Source: Corallococcus interemptor
Lineage (GTDB): Bacteria; Myxococcota; Myxococcia; Myxococcales; Myxococcaceae
Direction: 5' to 3'
DNA length: 34,717 bases
NCBI RefSeq assembly: GCF_003668875.1
Contig: NZ_RAWM01000094.1
Span: 1 to 34,717, forward strand
Shown: positions 8,156 to 16,337 of the stretch, piece after piece
How positions within the stretch are numbered: position 1 is the stretch's first letter
Layout of the letters: each line of letters starts with the position of its first letter
The notes under the pieces: model-generated
Seen by the model: only the letters and a program-made list of their open reading frames with translations
The model's database searches: none
What the model was told of the DNA's origin: nothing
Made by a program: the position numbers and the translations under genes

Positions 8156-8845
8156 ATGGCCACCGAGCGAGCCCTCAGGAAGCAGCGCAAGCGCGAGGAG
8201 CGGGCCCGCCGCCGCGCGTCCCGCCGTCCCAGCATCCTGGTGCAGGAGTTCTGGAACCTGCCCAACATGCTGACGCTGGGGCGCATCCTCCTCATCCCCG
8301 TGTTCGTCTGGCTCACCTACGACGCGGACCCGCTGCACTCGCTGCTGGCCGCCCTGGTGTTCGCGGTGGCCGCCATCACCGACGTCATCGACGGCTACCT
8401 TGCCCGCCGCTGGAACCTCATCACCGTGGTGGGCAAGTTCATGGATCCGCTGGCGGACAAGCTCATCGCCATGGCCGCCCTGGTGATGATGGTCCGCCTG
8501 GGCCGCATCGCCGCGTGGGTCGTCATCGTGCTGCTGGCCCGCGAGTTCATCGTCACCGGCCTGCGCACCATCGCCGCCAGCGAGGGCATGGTCATCGCCG
8601 CGGGGCAGGAGGGGAAGTGGAAGACGTCCCTCCAGCTGGTGGGGATCATCTCCCTGTGCGTCCACTACGTGCACCCGCTGGACCTGGGCTTCCGCACCGT
8701 CACCGTGGACTACAACCAGGTGGGCAAGGTGCTGGTGTACCTGTCTGGCGCCTTCTCCGTGTGGAGCGCGGTCGTGTACTTCCGTGCGTTCCTCGGCATG
8801 CTCGCCCGGCGGGGTGGGGCGGATCCGGATGCGAAAAGTGTTTGA
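8156..8845 (+). CDS. pgsA: CDP-diacylglycerol--glycerol-3-phosphate 3-phosphatidyltransferase
   Basis: A 229-residue integral membrane enzyme of the CDP-alcohol phosphatidyltransferase family. The full catalytic signature D(x2)DG(x2)AR(x8)G(x3)D(x3)D is present from D76 to D101 (TDVIDGYLAR, then GKFMDPLADK). It makes phosphatidylglycerol phosphate from CDP-diacylglycerol and glycerol 3-phosphate, the committed step to phosphatidylglycerol and cardiolipin. Several hydrophobic helices flank the motif. An unusual feature is the very basic N-terminal extension (residues 8-25, mostly Arg and Lys) before the first helix; a start further downstream is possible but lacks a good site. Phosphatidylserine synthase is an alternative in the same family, but the TVVGKFMDPLADK segment is PgsA-like. 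Confidence 0.92.
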   Translation: MATERALRKQRKREERARRRASRRPSILVQEFWNLPNMLTLGRILLIPVFVWLTYDADPLHSLLAALVFAVAAITDVIDGYLARRWNLITVVGKFMDPLADKLIAMAALVMMVRLGRIAAWVVIVLLAREFIVTGLRTIAASEGMVIAAGQEGKWKTSLQLVGIISLCVHYVHPLDLGFRTVTVDYNQVGKVLVYLSGAFSVWSAVVYFRAFLGMLARRGGADPDAKSV

Positions 8846-8870
8846 CGTGTCTGGGAGGCCTCTGTATATC
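8842..8870 (+). promoter_or_regulatory. strong sigma-70-type promoter for the tRNA-Gly pair
   Basis: TTGACG (8842-8847), a 17-bp spacer, then TATATC (8865-8870): the best promoter match in the window. The -35 box overlaps the pgsA stop codon (8843-8845). The -10 is followed at once by CCGCCCC, a GC-rich discriminator as in stringently controlled stable-RNA promoters. Confidence 0.75.
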
Positions 8871-8890
8871 CCGCCCCACTTCCGGGGCGG
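8871..8890 (+). other. 7-bp GC hairpin in the tRNA leader
   Basis: CCGCCCC (8871-8877) and GGGGCGG (8884-8890) can pair around a six-base loop between the promoter and the first tRNA. It could protect or help process the precursor. There is no T-run, so termination is unlikely. Confidence 0.4.
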
Positions 8891-8919
8891 CACTGACCGG
8901 GCAGCACGCGGTACCTGAT

Positions 8920-8994
8920 GCGGGAATAGCTCAGCGGTAGAGCATCGCCTTGCCAAGGCGAGGGTCGAGGGTTCAAATCCCTTTTCCCGCTCCA
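8920..8994 (+). tRNA. tRNA-Gly (anticodon GCC), copy 1
   Basis: A 75-nt tRNA including an encoded CCA (8992-8994). The acceptor stem GCGGGAA (8920-8926) pairs with TTCCCGC (8984-8990). The anticodon stem TCGCC/GGCGA closes the loop TTGCCAA with anticodon GCC at 8952-8954, which reads GGC and GGU codons. The T arm contains GGTTCAAATCC. GGC is the main glycine codon in this GC-rich genome, so a multi-copy gene makes sense. The sequence is identical to the second copy. Confidence 0.97.
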
Positions 8995-9024
8995 ATCGAA
9001 GCACGCAGCACCGCAGTACCTGAT

Positions 9025-9099
9025 GCGGGAATAGCTCAGCGGTAGAGCATCGCCTTGCCAAGGCGAGGGTCGAGGGTTCAAATCCCTTTTCCCGCTCCA
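9025..9099 (+). tRNA. tRNA-Gly (anticodon GCC), copy 2
   Basis: Identical over all 75 nt to the first copy and located exactly 105 bp downstream; CCA is encoded at 9097-9099. It is followed after 6 nt by an intrinsic terminator, so both copies are probably cut from one short precursor. Confidence 0.97.
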
Positions 9100-9105
9100 A
9101 TCGAA

Positions 9106-9134
9106 GGCCCTCTGGGAAACCAGGGGGCCTTTTT
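9106..9134 (+). terminator. intrinsic terminator after the tRNA-Gly pair
   Basis: A 10-bp stem (9106-9115 with 9120-9129, one G-U pair) closes a GAAA tetraloop and is followed by five T (9130-9134). This is a textbook rho-independent terminator and ends the tRNA transcript before the O-antigen genes. From here to 9263 I see no convincing promoter for wzm. Confidence 0.9.
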
Positions 9135-9263
9135 CTTTCTCCAGGCTCCAGGGCGTGCCCGTGGTCAGGGCGCCTCACGGCAGGCGGGCGCGCGAGGGGC
9201 TGGCGGCCCGCTGTTCCCGAGCGTTCGCCACCGGCGGACCCTTTGCGGTATGGATACCGGCGC

Positions 9264-10043
9264 ATGATTCGTAACTTCCGGGAACTCTACTCGTACCGGG
9301 GGCTCCTCCTCAGCCTGGTGCAGCGCGAGCTGAAGGCGCGCTATCGCGGCTCGGTGCTGGGCTTCTTCTGGACGTTCCTGAACCCCACCCTGCACATGCT
9401 GGTGTACGCGCTGCTGTTCGGCGTGTTCATGAAGAACCAGATCACCAACTACGCCTACTTCATGTTCGTGGGCCTGTTGCCGTGGATCTGGTTCTCCACG
9501 TCGGTGTCGGCGGGGGCCAGCGCCATCAGCGACCGGCGCGACCTGCTCACCAAGGTGCGCTTCCCGGCCCAGGTGCTGCCGGCCACGGTGGTGGCCACGA
9601 ACTTCTGCAACTTCGTCTTCTCACTGCCCCTGATGGTGGCGCTGGGGCTGCTCTTTGGCGTGGTGCCGTCCTGGCACGTGGCGCTGTTCCCGGTCGTGGT
9701 GCTGGTGCAGATGTGCTTCACCTTCGCCATGGTGTACGCGGTCAGCGCGTTCAACGTGACGTTCCGGGACCTGCAGCACATCGTGATGAACCTGATGACG
9801 CTGTGGTTCTTCATGACGCCGGTGCTCTACCGGCTGTCCACCATCCCGGAGGAGTACCGGCGCGTGCTGCAGGTGCTCAATCCGATGTCCATCCTCATCA
9901 CCTCGTACCAGGCCATCTTCTACGAGCACCAGTTGCCGGACCCGGTGCCGCTCGTGTCGCTCCTGGGCGTCTCGCTCGTGCTGCTGTGGGGGTCCACGCA
10001 GATCTTCGAGAGCCGCCGCGAGGAGTTCGCGGAGTCCATCTAG
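9264..10043 (+). CDS. wzm: O-antigen ABC transporter permease Wzm
   Basis: A 259-residue ABC-2-type permease with about six membrane helices. The N-terminal amphipathic segment LVQRELKARYRGSVLGFFW, followed by NPTLHMLVYALLFGVFM, is typical of polysaccharide exporters of the Wzm/TagG/KpsM kind. The C-terminal NPMSILITSYQAIFY also fits. It forms the inner-membrane channel that moves a finished lipid-linked O-chain to the periplasm. I chose ATG 9264; a TTG at 9243 adds seven residues. The stop is directly followed by the start of wzt (no gap). The order permease, ATPase, large glycosyltransferase matches the M. xanthus wzm-wzt-wbgA O-antigen locus, as known from the literature. Confidence 0.92.
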   Translation: MIRNFRELYSYRGLLLSLVQRELKARYRGSVLGFFWTFLNPTLHMLVYALLFGVFMKNQITNYAYFMFVGLLPWIWFSTSVSAGASAISDRRDLLTKVRFPAQVLPATVVATNFCNFVFSLPLMVALGLLFGVVPSWHVALFPVVVLVQMCFTFAMVYAVSAFNVTFRDLQHIVMNLMTLWFFMTPVLYRLSTIPEEYRRVLQVLNPMSILITSYQAIFYEHQLPDPVPLVSLLGVSLVLLWGSTQIFESRREEFAESI

Positions 10044-11393
10044 ATGGTCCAGTCACCGACCGAGGACGCCATCGTCATCCAGGACGTGGTGAAGAGCTTC
10101 CGGAAGAAGACCATCCGGGGCGAGTACACCACGTTCAAGTCGGAGCTCGTGCGCTGGCTGCGCGGACAGCGCAACGCGGCCGCCCAGGGCAACCGCTTCA
10201 TTGAATCCCTGCGCGGCGTGAACCTGCGCATCCCCAAGGGCCAGACGGTGGCCATCCTGGGGCGCAACGGCTCCGGCAAGAGCACGCTGCTCAAGCTGAT
10301 CACCGGCATCTACACGCCCACGTCCGGCAGCATCCAGGTGAACGGGCGCATCTCCGCGCTGCTGGACCTGGGCGCGGGCTTCCACCCGGACTTCTCCGGC
10401 CGGGAGAACATCCTCATCAACGGCATCATCCTCGGCATGTCGCGGGCCGAGGTGCGCGCGAAGATGGACGACATCATCGCGTTCAGCGAGCTGGGGGAGT
10501 TCATCGACGAGCCGGTGCGCACGTACTCCAGCGGCATGTACATGCGCCTGGCGTTCTCCGTGGCCACGCACGTGGACCCGGACATCCTCATCATCGATGA
10601 GATCCTCGCCGTCGGCGACGAGCACTTCAGCAAGAAGAGCCTCGCGAAGATGACGGAGTTCAAGCGGCTGGGGAAGACCATCGTCCTCGTCACGCACGAC
10701 ATGTCCACCGTGGAGCGCTGGTGTGATCAGGCGGCGTGGCTGGACGGCGGGCGGATCCGCCGCGTGGGCACCCCGTCGGAGATCGCCGCGGAGTACCGCC
10801 AGGCGGTGTCGCTCGCGGAGGCGCGCTCCACGGTGTTCACGCCTCCGGCGCTGACCGAAGGGGGCGGAGCGCTCCCCTCGCTGCCGGAGGGCCCGGTGGT
10901 GCGGGACGAGCCTCCCGCGTCGCCGCCGGTGGCCGTGTCGCGGGTGGGGCTGGTGGGGCCGCGCGGTGAGGAGCTGGGGCTCCTCACCTCGGAGACGCAG
11001 GCGGAGGTCTGCATCGACTACGTGGCGCGCGAGTCGGTGGAGGACGTGGAGTTCGTCCTCACGCTGTCCACCGCGGACGGAGCGGTGCTGTACGTGACGA
11101 GCACCCGGTCGGACCGGGTGCCGCTGCCTTCGCCGCTGCCGCCGCAGGGACGGCTGCGCTTCCTGCTTCCCCGGGTGGGACTGTTGGGAGGCTCCTACGT
11201 GCTGAGCGTGGAGCTGAAGACGGGCAACAACGCGAACCCGGAGCCGGGCCGGGAAGCGCGCTGCACCTTCTCCGTGAGCACGGAGCACGATGACCGGGGA
11301 GTCTTCCGGCCGGAGCACACCTGGGTGGTGGAGGAGGCTCCGGCCGCTCCCGTCCAGGCGGTCTCCGTGTCCAAGCATGCAGCGGCCTCCTGA
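10044..11393 (+). CDS. wzt: O-antigen ABC transporter ATPase Wzt
   Basis: A 449-residue protein. Residues 1-250 are an ABC ATPase: Walker A GRNGSGKST (73-81), signature YSSGM (161-165), Walker B ILIIDE with catalytic E186, and switch H218. The N-terminal VVKSFRKK and the insertion before strand 1 are usual in this subfamily. Residues about 295-430 form an extra beta-sandwich (VGLVGPRGEELGLLTS; LSTADGAVLYVTSTRSD; GGSYVLSVEL) of the Wzt C-terminal type, which in E. coli O8/O9a binds the capped end of the O-chain and gives export its specificity. The two parts are joined by a Pro-rich linker. Presence of this domain suggests the O-chain carries a terminal cap. It works with Wzm at the inner membrane. 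Confidence 0.93.
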   Translation: MVQSPTEDAIVIQDVVKSFRKKTIRGEYTTFKSELVRWLRGQRNAAAQGNRFIESLRGVNLRIPKGQTVAILGRNGSGKSTLLKLITGIYTPTSGSIQVNGRISALLDLGAGFHPDFSGRENILINGIILGMSRAEVRAKMDDIIAFSELGEFIDEPVRTYSSGMYMRLAFSVATHVDPDILIIDEILAVGDEHFSKKSLAKMTEFKRLGKTIVLVTHDMSTVERWCDQAAWLDGGRIRRVGTPSEIAAEYRQAVSLAEARSTVFTPPALTEGGGALPSLPEGPVVRDEPPASPPVAVSRVGLVGPRGEELGLLTSETQAEVCIDYVARESVEDVEFVLTLSTADGAVLYVTSTRSDRVPLPSPLPPQGRLRFLLPRVGLLGGSYVLSVELKTGNNANPEPGREARCTFSVSTEHDDRGVFRPEHTWVVEEAPAAPVQAVSVSKHAAAS

Positions 11394-11456
11394 GGGGGAG
11401 GAGGCCCACCCGCGTGCCGCGGCCCGGGGCCTTGAAGAAGGGGAGGCGCCTGGGAA

Positions 11457-13988
11457 GTGAGTACCTTGTTCCACACCATGCCCGAGGGGGGGCAGACAGC
11501 TTCGTCCGCCGGTGAGCTCGCCGAGCGCATCGCGGCCCTGCGCGCGGAGCCTTCATCGGGCGATGCGCGGGAGCTCGCGGCGCTGACGGAGCAGCTGCGA
11601 AGGCGGGTGCCCCCGGCCAGCACGCCGCTGTCGCCGTTGCTGGCCGCGGCCCGGCTCGCCGTCCCGTTCGACTTCTCCGTGCCGCCCTCGCACCGCGCCG
11701 CGGGAGGGCAGTGGGTGACGGCCGCCAAGCGCGCCTTCGTGCTGGGGCTGCGCCCGCTCCACGTCGAGCTCCTGAAGCCCCAGGCTGCCTTCAACCAGCG
11801 CGTGCTGCGCGTGCTGGAGCGCCTGGAGGCCCGGCGCGACCAGGGCACCCGCGAGGACCTGACGGACTGGGTCCGCGAGCAACTGGACGCGCGAGGCTCG
11901 GCGAAGGGGCGCGAACCAAGAAGCTTCGCTCCGGTGGACCTGGCCTGGAAGCTGGCGTGGCGCGCGTGGCGCAAGGCGATGCGGCCCGTGCTGGAGCCGC
12001 TGCTCGCGCGCCAGGCGGAGTGGAACGCGCTGATGCGGGAGACGCTGTTGAGCGTCGCCGCCGCGCCGGGAGTCGGGACTCCGTCTCCGATGGATGCAAC
12101 GCACCGGGTGGCGCGGCTGGTGGCGCTGGCGTCTCCGTGGGACCGGCCGGGGCTGCCCCGGGGCGTCCGGGCCTCCGCGCCGCTGTGGCGCGAGGTGCTG
12201 CGCCGGCAGTCGCGCTTCAACGGCGAGGCGGTGGTGGCGCTGGCCGCCATCCTCGGCGTGCGCACGCCGCCTCCTCCCGTGCCCGCGCTGGAGGACTTCC
12301 ACCACTGGTGCACGCTGCGCGAGGCCGCGGACATCACGGCCGCTCGCGAGTCCGTGGCGCGGCTGCCGCGCCGTCCCCGGCTGTCGCTGCTGGTGGCCAC
12401 CGCGGGGGCCTGCCCCTCGCACCTGCGCGAATGCCTCGCGTCCGTGGAGGCCCAGCTCTATCCGGAGTGGGAGCTGGTGCTCGTGGGGCCGGAGGACGGT
12501 CCCGCGCTGCCGGAGCCGTGGGGCTCGTCGCGCCGCCAGCCGCGCATCCGCCGGGTGACGCTCAGCGGGCCCACGGACCTCGCCCGCGCGCTGCGCGTGG
12601 GCCTGCAGGCCGCGAGCGGTGACTTCGTGGGCGTGCTGGGCGCGGAGGACACGCTCGCGCCCCATGCGCTGGCGGAGGTGGCGCGCGTGCTGGGCGCGGA
12701 CCCCGGCCTGGACGTCGTCTACGCCGACGAGGACCGGCTGGACACGCGCGGGCGCCGCACCCATCCGTTCTTCAAGCCGGACTGGTCTCCGGACCTGCTC
12801 CGCTCCGTGGACTACCTGGGGCGCGGCGTGATGGTGCGCCGCGCGCTGGTGGAGTCCGTGGGCGGCTTCCGCGAGGGCTTCCCGGGCGCGGAGGAGTACG
12901 ACCTCTTCCTGCGCGTCAGCGAGGCGTCGGAGCGCATCGGCCACGTGCCGCACCTGCTCTACCACCGGCGCAACGGCGTCACGGGGCAGGTGTCCCAGGA
13001 GGGCCGCCGCGCGCTCGCCGAGCACCTGACCCGCCGGGGCGAGGACGCCGAGGTGACGGTGCCGGGGCCGGGCCGCTACCGCGTGCGCTACGCCGTCCGG
13101 GGCACCCCGAAGGTGTCCATCATCGTCCCGTTCAAGGACCGGCCGGACCTGCTCAAGACGCTCACGGACACGCTGCTCACGCGCACCACGTACACGCACT
13201 ACGAGCTGGTGCTCGTGTCCAACAACAGCGTCCGCCCGGAGACCTTCGCGCTGCTGGACACGCTCGATGATCCGCGCGTGGTGAAGCGCACCTGGGACTT
13301 CCCCTTCAACTACCCGGCCATCAACAACTGGGCGGCGGGGCAGGCCACGGGCGAGCTGCTGCTCTTCCTCAACAACGACATGGAAGTGGTGGACCCGGGC
13401 TGGCTCACGGAGCTGGTGTCCCACGCGCAGCGCCCGGAGGTGGGCGCGGTGGGCGCGAAGCTCCTCTTCCCGGAAGGCACCGTGCAGCACGCGGGCATCG
13501 TCGTGGGGATGACGGGCATGGCGGGCCACCCCTTCTGGCGCCTGCCGGACGGGCCCATCGTCACGCCGTTCGGCCACACGGAGTGGGTGCGCAACTGGCT
13601 GTCCGTCACCAGCGCGTGCGTGATGATCCGCCGGCCCCTCTTCGACGCGCTGGGCGGCTTCGACGAGCGCTTCCTGCTGTGCGGCAGCGACGTGGACCTG
13701 GGCCTGCGGCTGCACACCCGGGGCCTGCGCGTGGTGTGCACGCCCTTCGCGCGCGTGGTGCACCACGAGTCCGCCAGCCGCCGCACGGACGCCATCCCGG
13801 AGCCGGACTACTGGCGCTCGTTCACGTCGTACCGGCCGTGGCTGTTGAAGGGCGACCCCTACTACAACCCCAACCTCACGCTCCTGTCGGGGGACTGCGA
13901 CCTGCGCCGTCACCCGGAGGACGGCGAGGCGCTGGCGGTGCGCACGCTGGCCCATGAAGTGCCCAGCGCGCGCCGCCCGCCAGCGTGA
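11457..13988 (+). CDS. tandem GT2 glycosyltransferase with N-terminal repeat module (RfbC/WbgA-like)
   Basis: An 843-residue protein from GTG 11457 (GGAGG 10 nt upstream; ATG 11478 is an alternative). Residues 60-270 are helical and hold three copies of a module with the core PxxxxLLxxQxx(F/W)N, at 100-113, 177-190 and 242-255. The first GT-A domain (about 305-520) includes LSLLVATAG, YADEDRLD and FFKPDWSPDLL. The second (about 545-800) includes VSIIVPFKDRPDLL, LLLFLNNDMEVVDPGWL (the DxD-like metal site) and GGFDERFLLCGSDVDLGLRL. Two GT2 domains on one chain suggest it adds two sugars in turn or acts as a polymerase. It follows wzt by 63 bp and occupies the place of wbgA in M. xanthus, but is shorter, so I give no symbol. 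It is likely cytoplasmic, at the membrane face. Confidence 0.88.
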   Translation: MSTLFHTMPEGGQTASSAGELAERIAALRAEPSSGDARELAALTEQLRRRVPPASTPLSPLLAAARLAVPFDFSVPPSHRAAGGQWVTAAKRAFVLGLRPLHVELLKPQAAFNQRVLRVLERLEARRDQGTREDLTDWVREQLDARGSAKGREPRSFAPVDLAWKLAWRAWRKAMRPVLEPLLARQAEWNALMRETLLSVAAAPGVGTPSPMDATHRVARLVALASPWDRPGLPRGVRASAPLWREVLRRQSRFNGEAVVALAAILGVRTPPPPVPALEDFHHWCTLREAADITAARESVARLPRRPRLSLLVATAGACPSHLRECLASVEAQLYPEWELVLVGPEDGPALPEPWGSSRRQPRIRRVTLSGPTDLARALRVGLQAASGDFVGVLGAEDTLAPHALAEVARVLGADPGLDVVYADEDRLDTRGRRTHPFFKPDWSPDLLRSVDYLGRGVMVRRALVESVGGFREGFPGAEEYDLFLRVSEASERIGHVPHLLYHRRNGVTGQVSQEGRRALAEHLTRRGEDAEVTVPGPGRYRVRYAVRGTPKVSIIVPFKDRPDLLKTLTDTLLTRTTYTHYELVLVSNNSVRPETFALLDTLDDPRVVKRTWDFPFNYPAINNWAAGQATGELLLFLNNDMEVVDPGWLTELVSHAQRPEVGAVGAKLLFPEGTVQHAGIVVGMTGMAGHPFWRLPDGPIVTPFGHTEWVRNWLSVTSACVMIRRPLFDALGGFDERFLLCGSDVDLGLRLHTRGLRVVCTPFARVVHHESASRRTDAIPEPDYWRSFTSYRPWLLKGDPYYNPNLTLLSGDCDLRRHPEDGEALAVRTLAHEVPSARRPPA

Positions 13989-13991
13989 CGG

Positions 13992-16316
13992 CTAGCGGAT
14001 GGCCCGCCAGGTGAACCAGGCGTCGTAGGCCAGGTTCGCCAGCGGCACGCCGCTGCGGCGCACCACGGAGTCACGCCAGGGGTTCGTCTCGAAGGCCTTC
14101 CAGGCCTCTTTGATCGCCCCCTTCACCGAGCCCACCTGCGCGAGCTTCTTCAGCTCCAGCTTCAGGCCGAAGGTGGTGACCTCGTGCACGCCGAAGCTCT
14201 CCACGTGCGAGTACTTGAGGAACTCGCGCGCCTCCTGCTCCGTGGGGTAGCGCGTGTAGCGCAAGAGCTCCTGGAGCGTGCCGGGCTGCAGCTCCTCCGC
14301 GGTGAAGCGCAGCAGCGGAGACAGGCGCGCGAAGTCCCGCGCGTAGTCGTACATGCCCTCTTGCACGCGGCGGAAGAAGCGGGCGCTGTTGTCCTTCTCC
14401 TGGTCGTGATGCAGCAGCTCCGGCATGGGCAGGTGCGGCGCCCAGGGGTTCTGCCCATAGCGCACCGTGCTGCCGTGGTTCGCCGTGGTGATCATCTCGA
14501 AGATGGCGGTGTTGCGCAGGAAGTCCGCCTCTTCCAGATCGTTGCGCCGCAGGTCCGCCAGGTAGCCGTACTTGAAGGAGTTCTTCGGCTGGGGCTGCCC
14601 GTCCGGGACGTAGGCCAGATAGAAGCCGTGCAGCTCCGGGAAGCGCGCGTCGTGCTCGAAGGCGCGCATCAGGTTGTCCTGCATGCTGCCCTTCCACCCG
14701 ATGTCCACGAGCGCCGTGCGCTTCAGGCCCATCATCCCGCGGTACTCCAGGTAGCGGGACAGCCGGGCGCGCGCCTCGTCGCGGCGCTGGTGGAAGGCCA
14801 CGCGCACGCGGCGCGACGCGAGGAAGCGCTGGAAGGCGGCGTCCTTCGTGGGCTCCACGATGGGGCGGTCCGGGTCGGTGAGGCCGCACTCGGCGGCCAG
14901 CCGGATGAACTCGTCCTGGGGCAGCGACAGGTTCTTGAGCAGGCCGCGCAGCGACTGGCGGCTGTACTGGCGCCAGAAGCGGTGCACCTCCTCCCAGCTC
15001 AGCTCGCGCATGGAGGCGAGGATGGTGGAGGCCCGGCTGACGAACAGGTAGTGCGCCTGGGGCATCCGGGGGAACAACCCGGAGTCCTTCAGGAGGGCGA
15101 AGACCTTGAGCAGCGTCAGGCCCTCGCGCGCGAGGAAGTAGACGTGGTCGATGCCCAGCTTCTCCGAGCGCTCGATGACGTCCACCACGAAGGCGACGAT
15201 GCCCGGCGCCAGCGTGCGGCCCAGCTGGTAGCTGGGGTCGTCGTCCGGCGCGCGGACGTGCTGGGCCTCGTTGCCCAGCACCACGTCCACGTAGTGCGCG
15301 GCCCAGTACGGGTTCTGCTCCACGGCCTTCTGCGCGGACTCCAGCCGGCGGCGGCGCTGCTTCTCGTCCGGGTCGTCGATGCGCAGGGTGGGGATGCCCA
15401 GCCGGCGCGGCTGCACGTTGTCCGCGTTCTCGTCGTCGCCCACGAAGAAGAGCTGCTCGGGCTTGAGCCCTTCGCGCTCCAGCACGCGCGGGAAGAGCCG
15501 GCCGGACGCCTTGCGCAGCCCCTCGTCGATGGAGACGTAGCCCGCGTCGAAGTACTGCTCCAGCCCGCAGTGCCGCAGCAGCTCGCGCAAGAGCGGCTGC
15601 GACAGGTACATGTCGCTCACGAAGATGAGCCGCTTGCCCTGGGCCTTCAGCGCGGACAGCACCTCGTGGATGCCCGGCGCGGGGCGCAGGGCCCGCTTCT
15701 CCAGCTCAATCTCCAGCGCGCGCAGCTCCTGGGCCATGCGCGAGCGCAGCGGCTCACGCGGCACCCAGCTGCCCGCCCAGCGCTGGACCAGCTCCTCGAA
15801 GTCCACTTCGTTGTCGCGGCCCTGGGCCACCTGCTCCCCGGCGATCTCCATCTCCAGGGCGAAGCGGCGCTGACGCACCTGCGCCACCGTGGGCATCGCC
15901 TTGGGGTGCACCAGCGCCTTGAGGCGCGTGTGGAAGGCGCGCGCCACGGCCGTCTTGAGCCACTCGCCCTCCACGCTGCGCACCACCAGCGTGTTGAAGA
16001 CGTCGAAGCCCACCACGTCGTAGCCCGCCGTCGCCGTGAGCAGCCGCTCGCGCAGCGTGGAGAAGGGCGAGGATTCGATGGGCGGCGCTTCGTCCGCGCG
16101 GAACAGGCGCGAGGCCTGGGACAGGCCCTCCACCACGTTCAGCGGCAGGGCCTCCGACGCGATGACGGACATGCGCTCGCCGGGCGTCGCGCGCGGGTGC
16201 TTCGTGGCGGCGGGGGCGCCCTTCTGCGTCAGGTACAGGTCGCGCGCGGTCTCCACCGCCCAGCGCTGAAGGGCGGGAAGCAGCGCGGCCGCTGCGGGTT
16301 CACGGCGGGCTGTCAT
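13992..16316 (-). CDS. HAD-superfamily-like protein of polysaccharide clusters (COG5610-like)
   Basis: A 774-residue protein. Residues about 100-310 are a HAD-like domain: motif I FDVFNTLVVR (D105, with Asn at 108), a helical cap, motif II FVSDMY (S234), a lysine at 269 and motif IV FVGDDENADN (293-300). Related proteins usually read DVFDTL here, and as in haloacid dehalogenases the +2 position is not Asp, so a standard phosphatase reaction is doubtful. The C-terminal 440 residues (for example HVYFLAREGLTLLKVF; RTALVDIGWKGSMQDN) are typical of long HAD-like proteins in O-antigen and capsule loci, whose activity is unknown to me. It is last in a - strand set after two glycosyltransferases (21-bp gap) and converges on the tandem GT2 gene with 3 bp between stops. 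Confidence 0.75.
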   Translation of the reverse strand: MTARREPAAAALLPALQRWAVETARDLYLTQKGAPAATKHPRATPGERMSVIASEALPLNVVEGLSQASRLFRADEAPPIESSPFSTLRERLLTATAGYDVVGFDVFNTLVVRSVEGEWLKTAVARAFHTRLKALVHPKAMPTVAQVRQRRFALEMEIAGEQVAQGRDNEVDFEELVQRWAGSWVPREPLRSRMAQELRALEIELEKRALRPAPGIHEVLSALKAQGKRLIFVSDMYLSQPLLRELLRHCGLEQYFDAGYVSIDEGLRKASGRLFPRVLEREGLKPEQLFFVGDDENADNVQPRRLGIPTLRIDDPDEKQRRRRLESAQKAVEQNPYWAAHYVDVVLGNEAQHVRAPDDDPSYQLGRTLAPGIVAFVVDVIERSEKLGIDHVYFLAREGLTLLKVFALLKDSGLFPRMPQAHYLFVSRASTILASMRELSWEEVHRFWRQYSRQSLRGLLKNLSLPQDEFIRLAAECGLTDPDRPIVEPTKDAAFQRFLASRRVRVAFHQRRDEARARLSRYLEYRGMMGLKRTALVDIGWKGSMQDNLMRAFEHDARFPELHGFYLAYVPDGQPQPKNSFKYGYLADLRRNDLEEADFLRNTAIFEMITTANHGSTVRYGQNPWAPHLPMPELLHHDQEKDNSARFFRRVQEGMYDYARDFARLSPLLRFTAEELQPGTLQELLRYTRYPTEQEAREFLKYSHVESFGVHEVTTFGLKLELKKLAQVGSVKGAIKEAWKAFETNPWRDSVVRRSGVPLANLAYDAWFTWRAIR

Positions 16317-16337
16317 CTGCTTCCGGTGTCCTTGGCT

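Larger units (their letters stand above)
8901..9106 (+). repeat. tandem duplication covering the two tRNA-Gly genes
   Basis: Two units of about 101 bp lie head to tail (about 8901-9001 and 9005-9106). Besides the identical tRNA, they share the 5' flank (GCAGCAC-GC-GTACCTGAT, with a 1-nt indel and one substitution) and the 3' flank ATCGAAG. The flank homology shows recent duplication or ongoing gene conversion of the whole unit. Confidence 0.85.

Noticed and set aside
9135-9263. Promoter for wzm
   Set aside because: A TATGGAT box lies at 9249-9255 but no -35 fits at 16-18 bp; I could not support a call.
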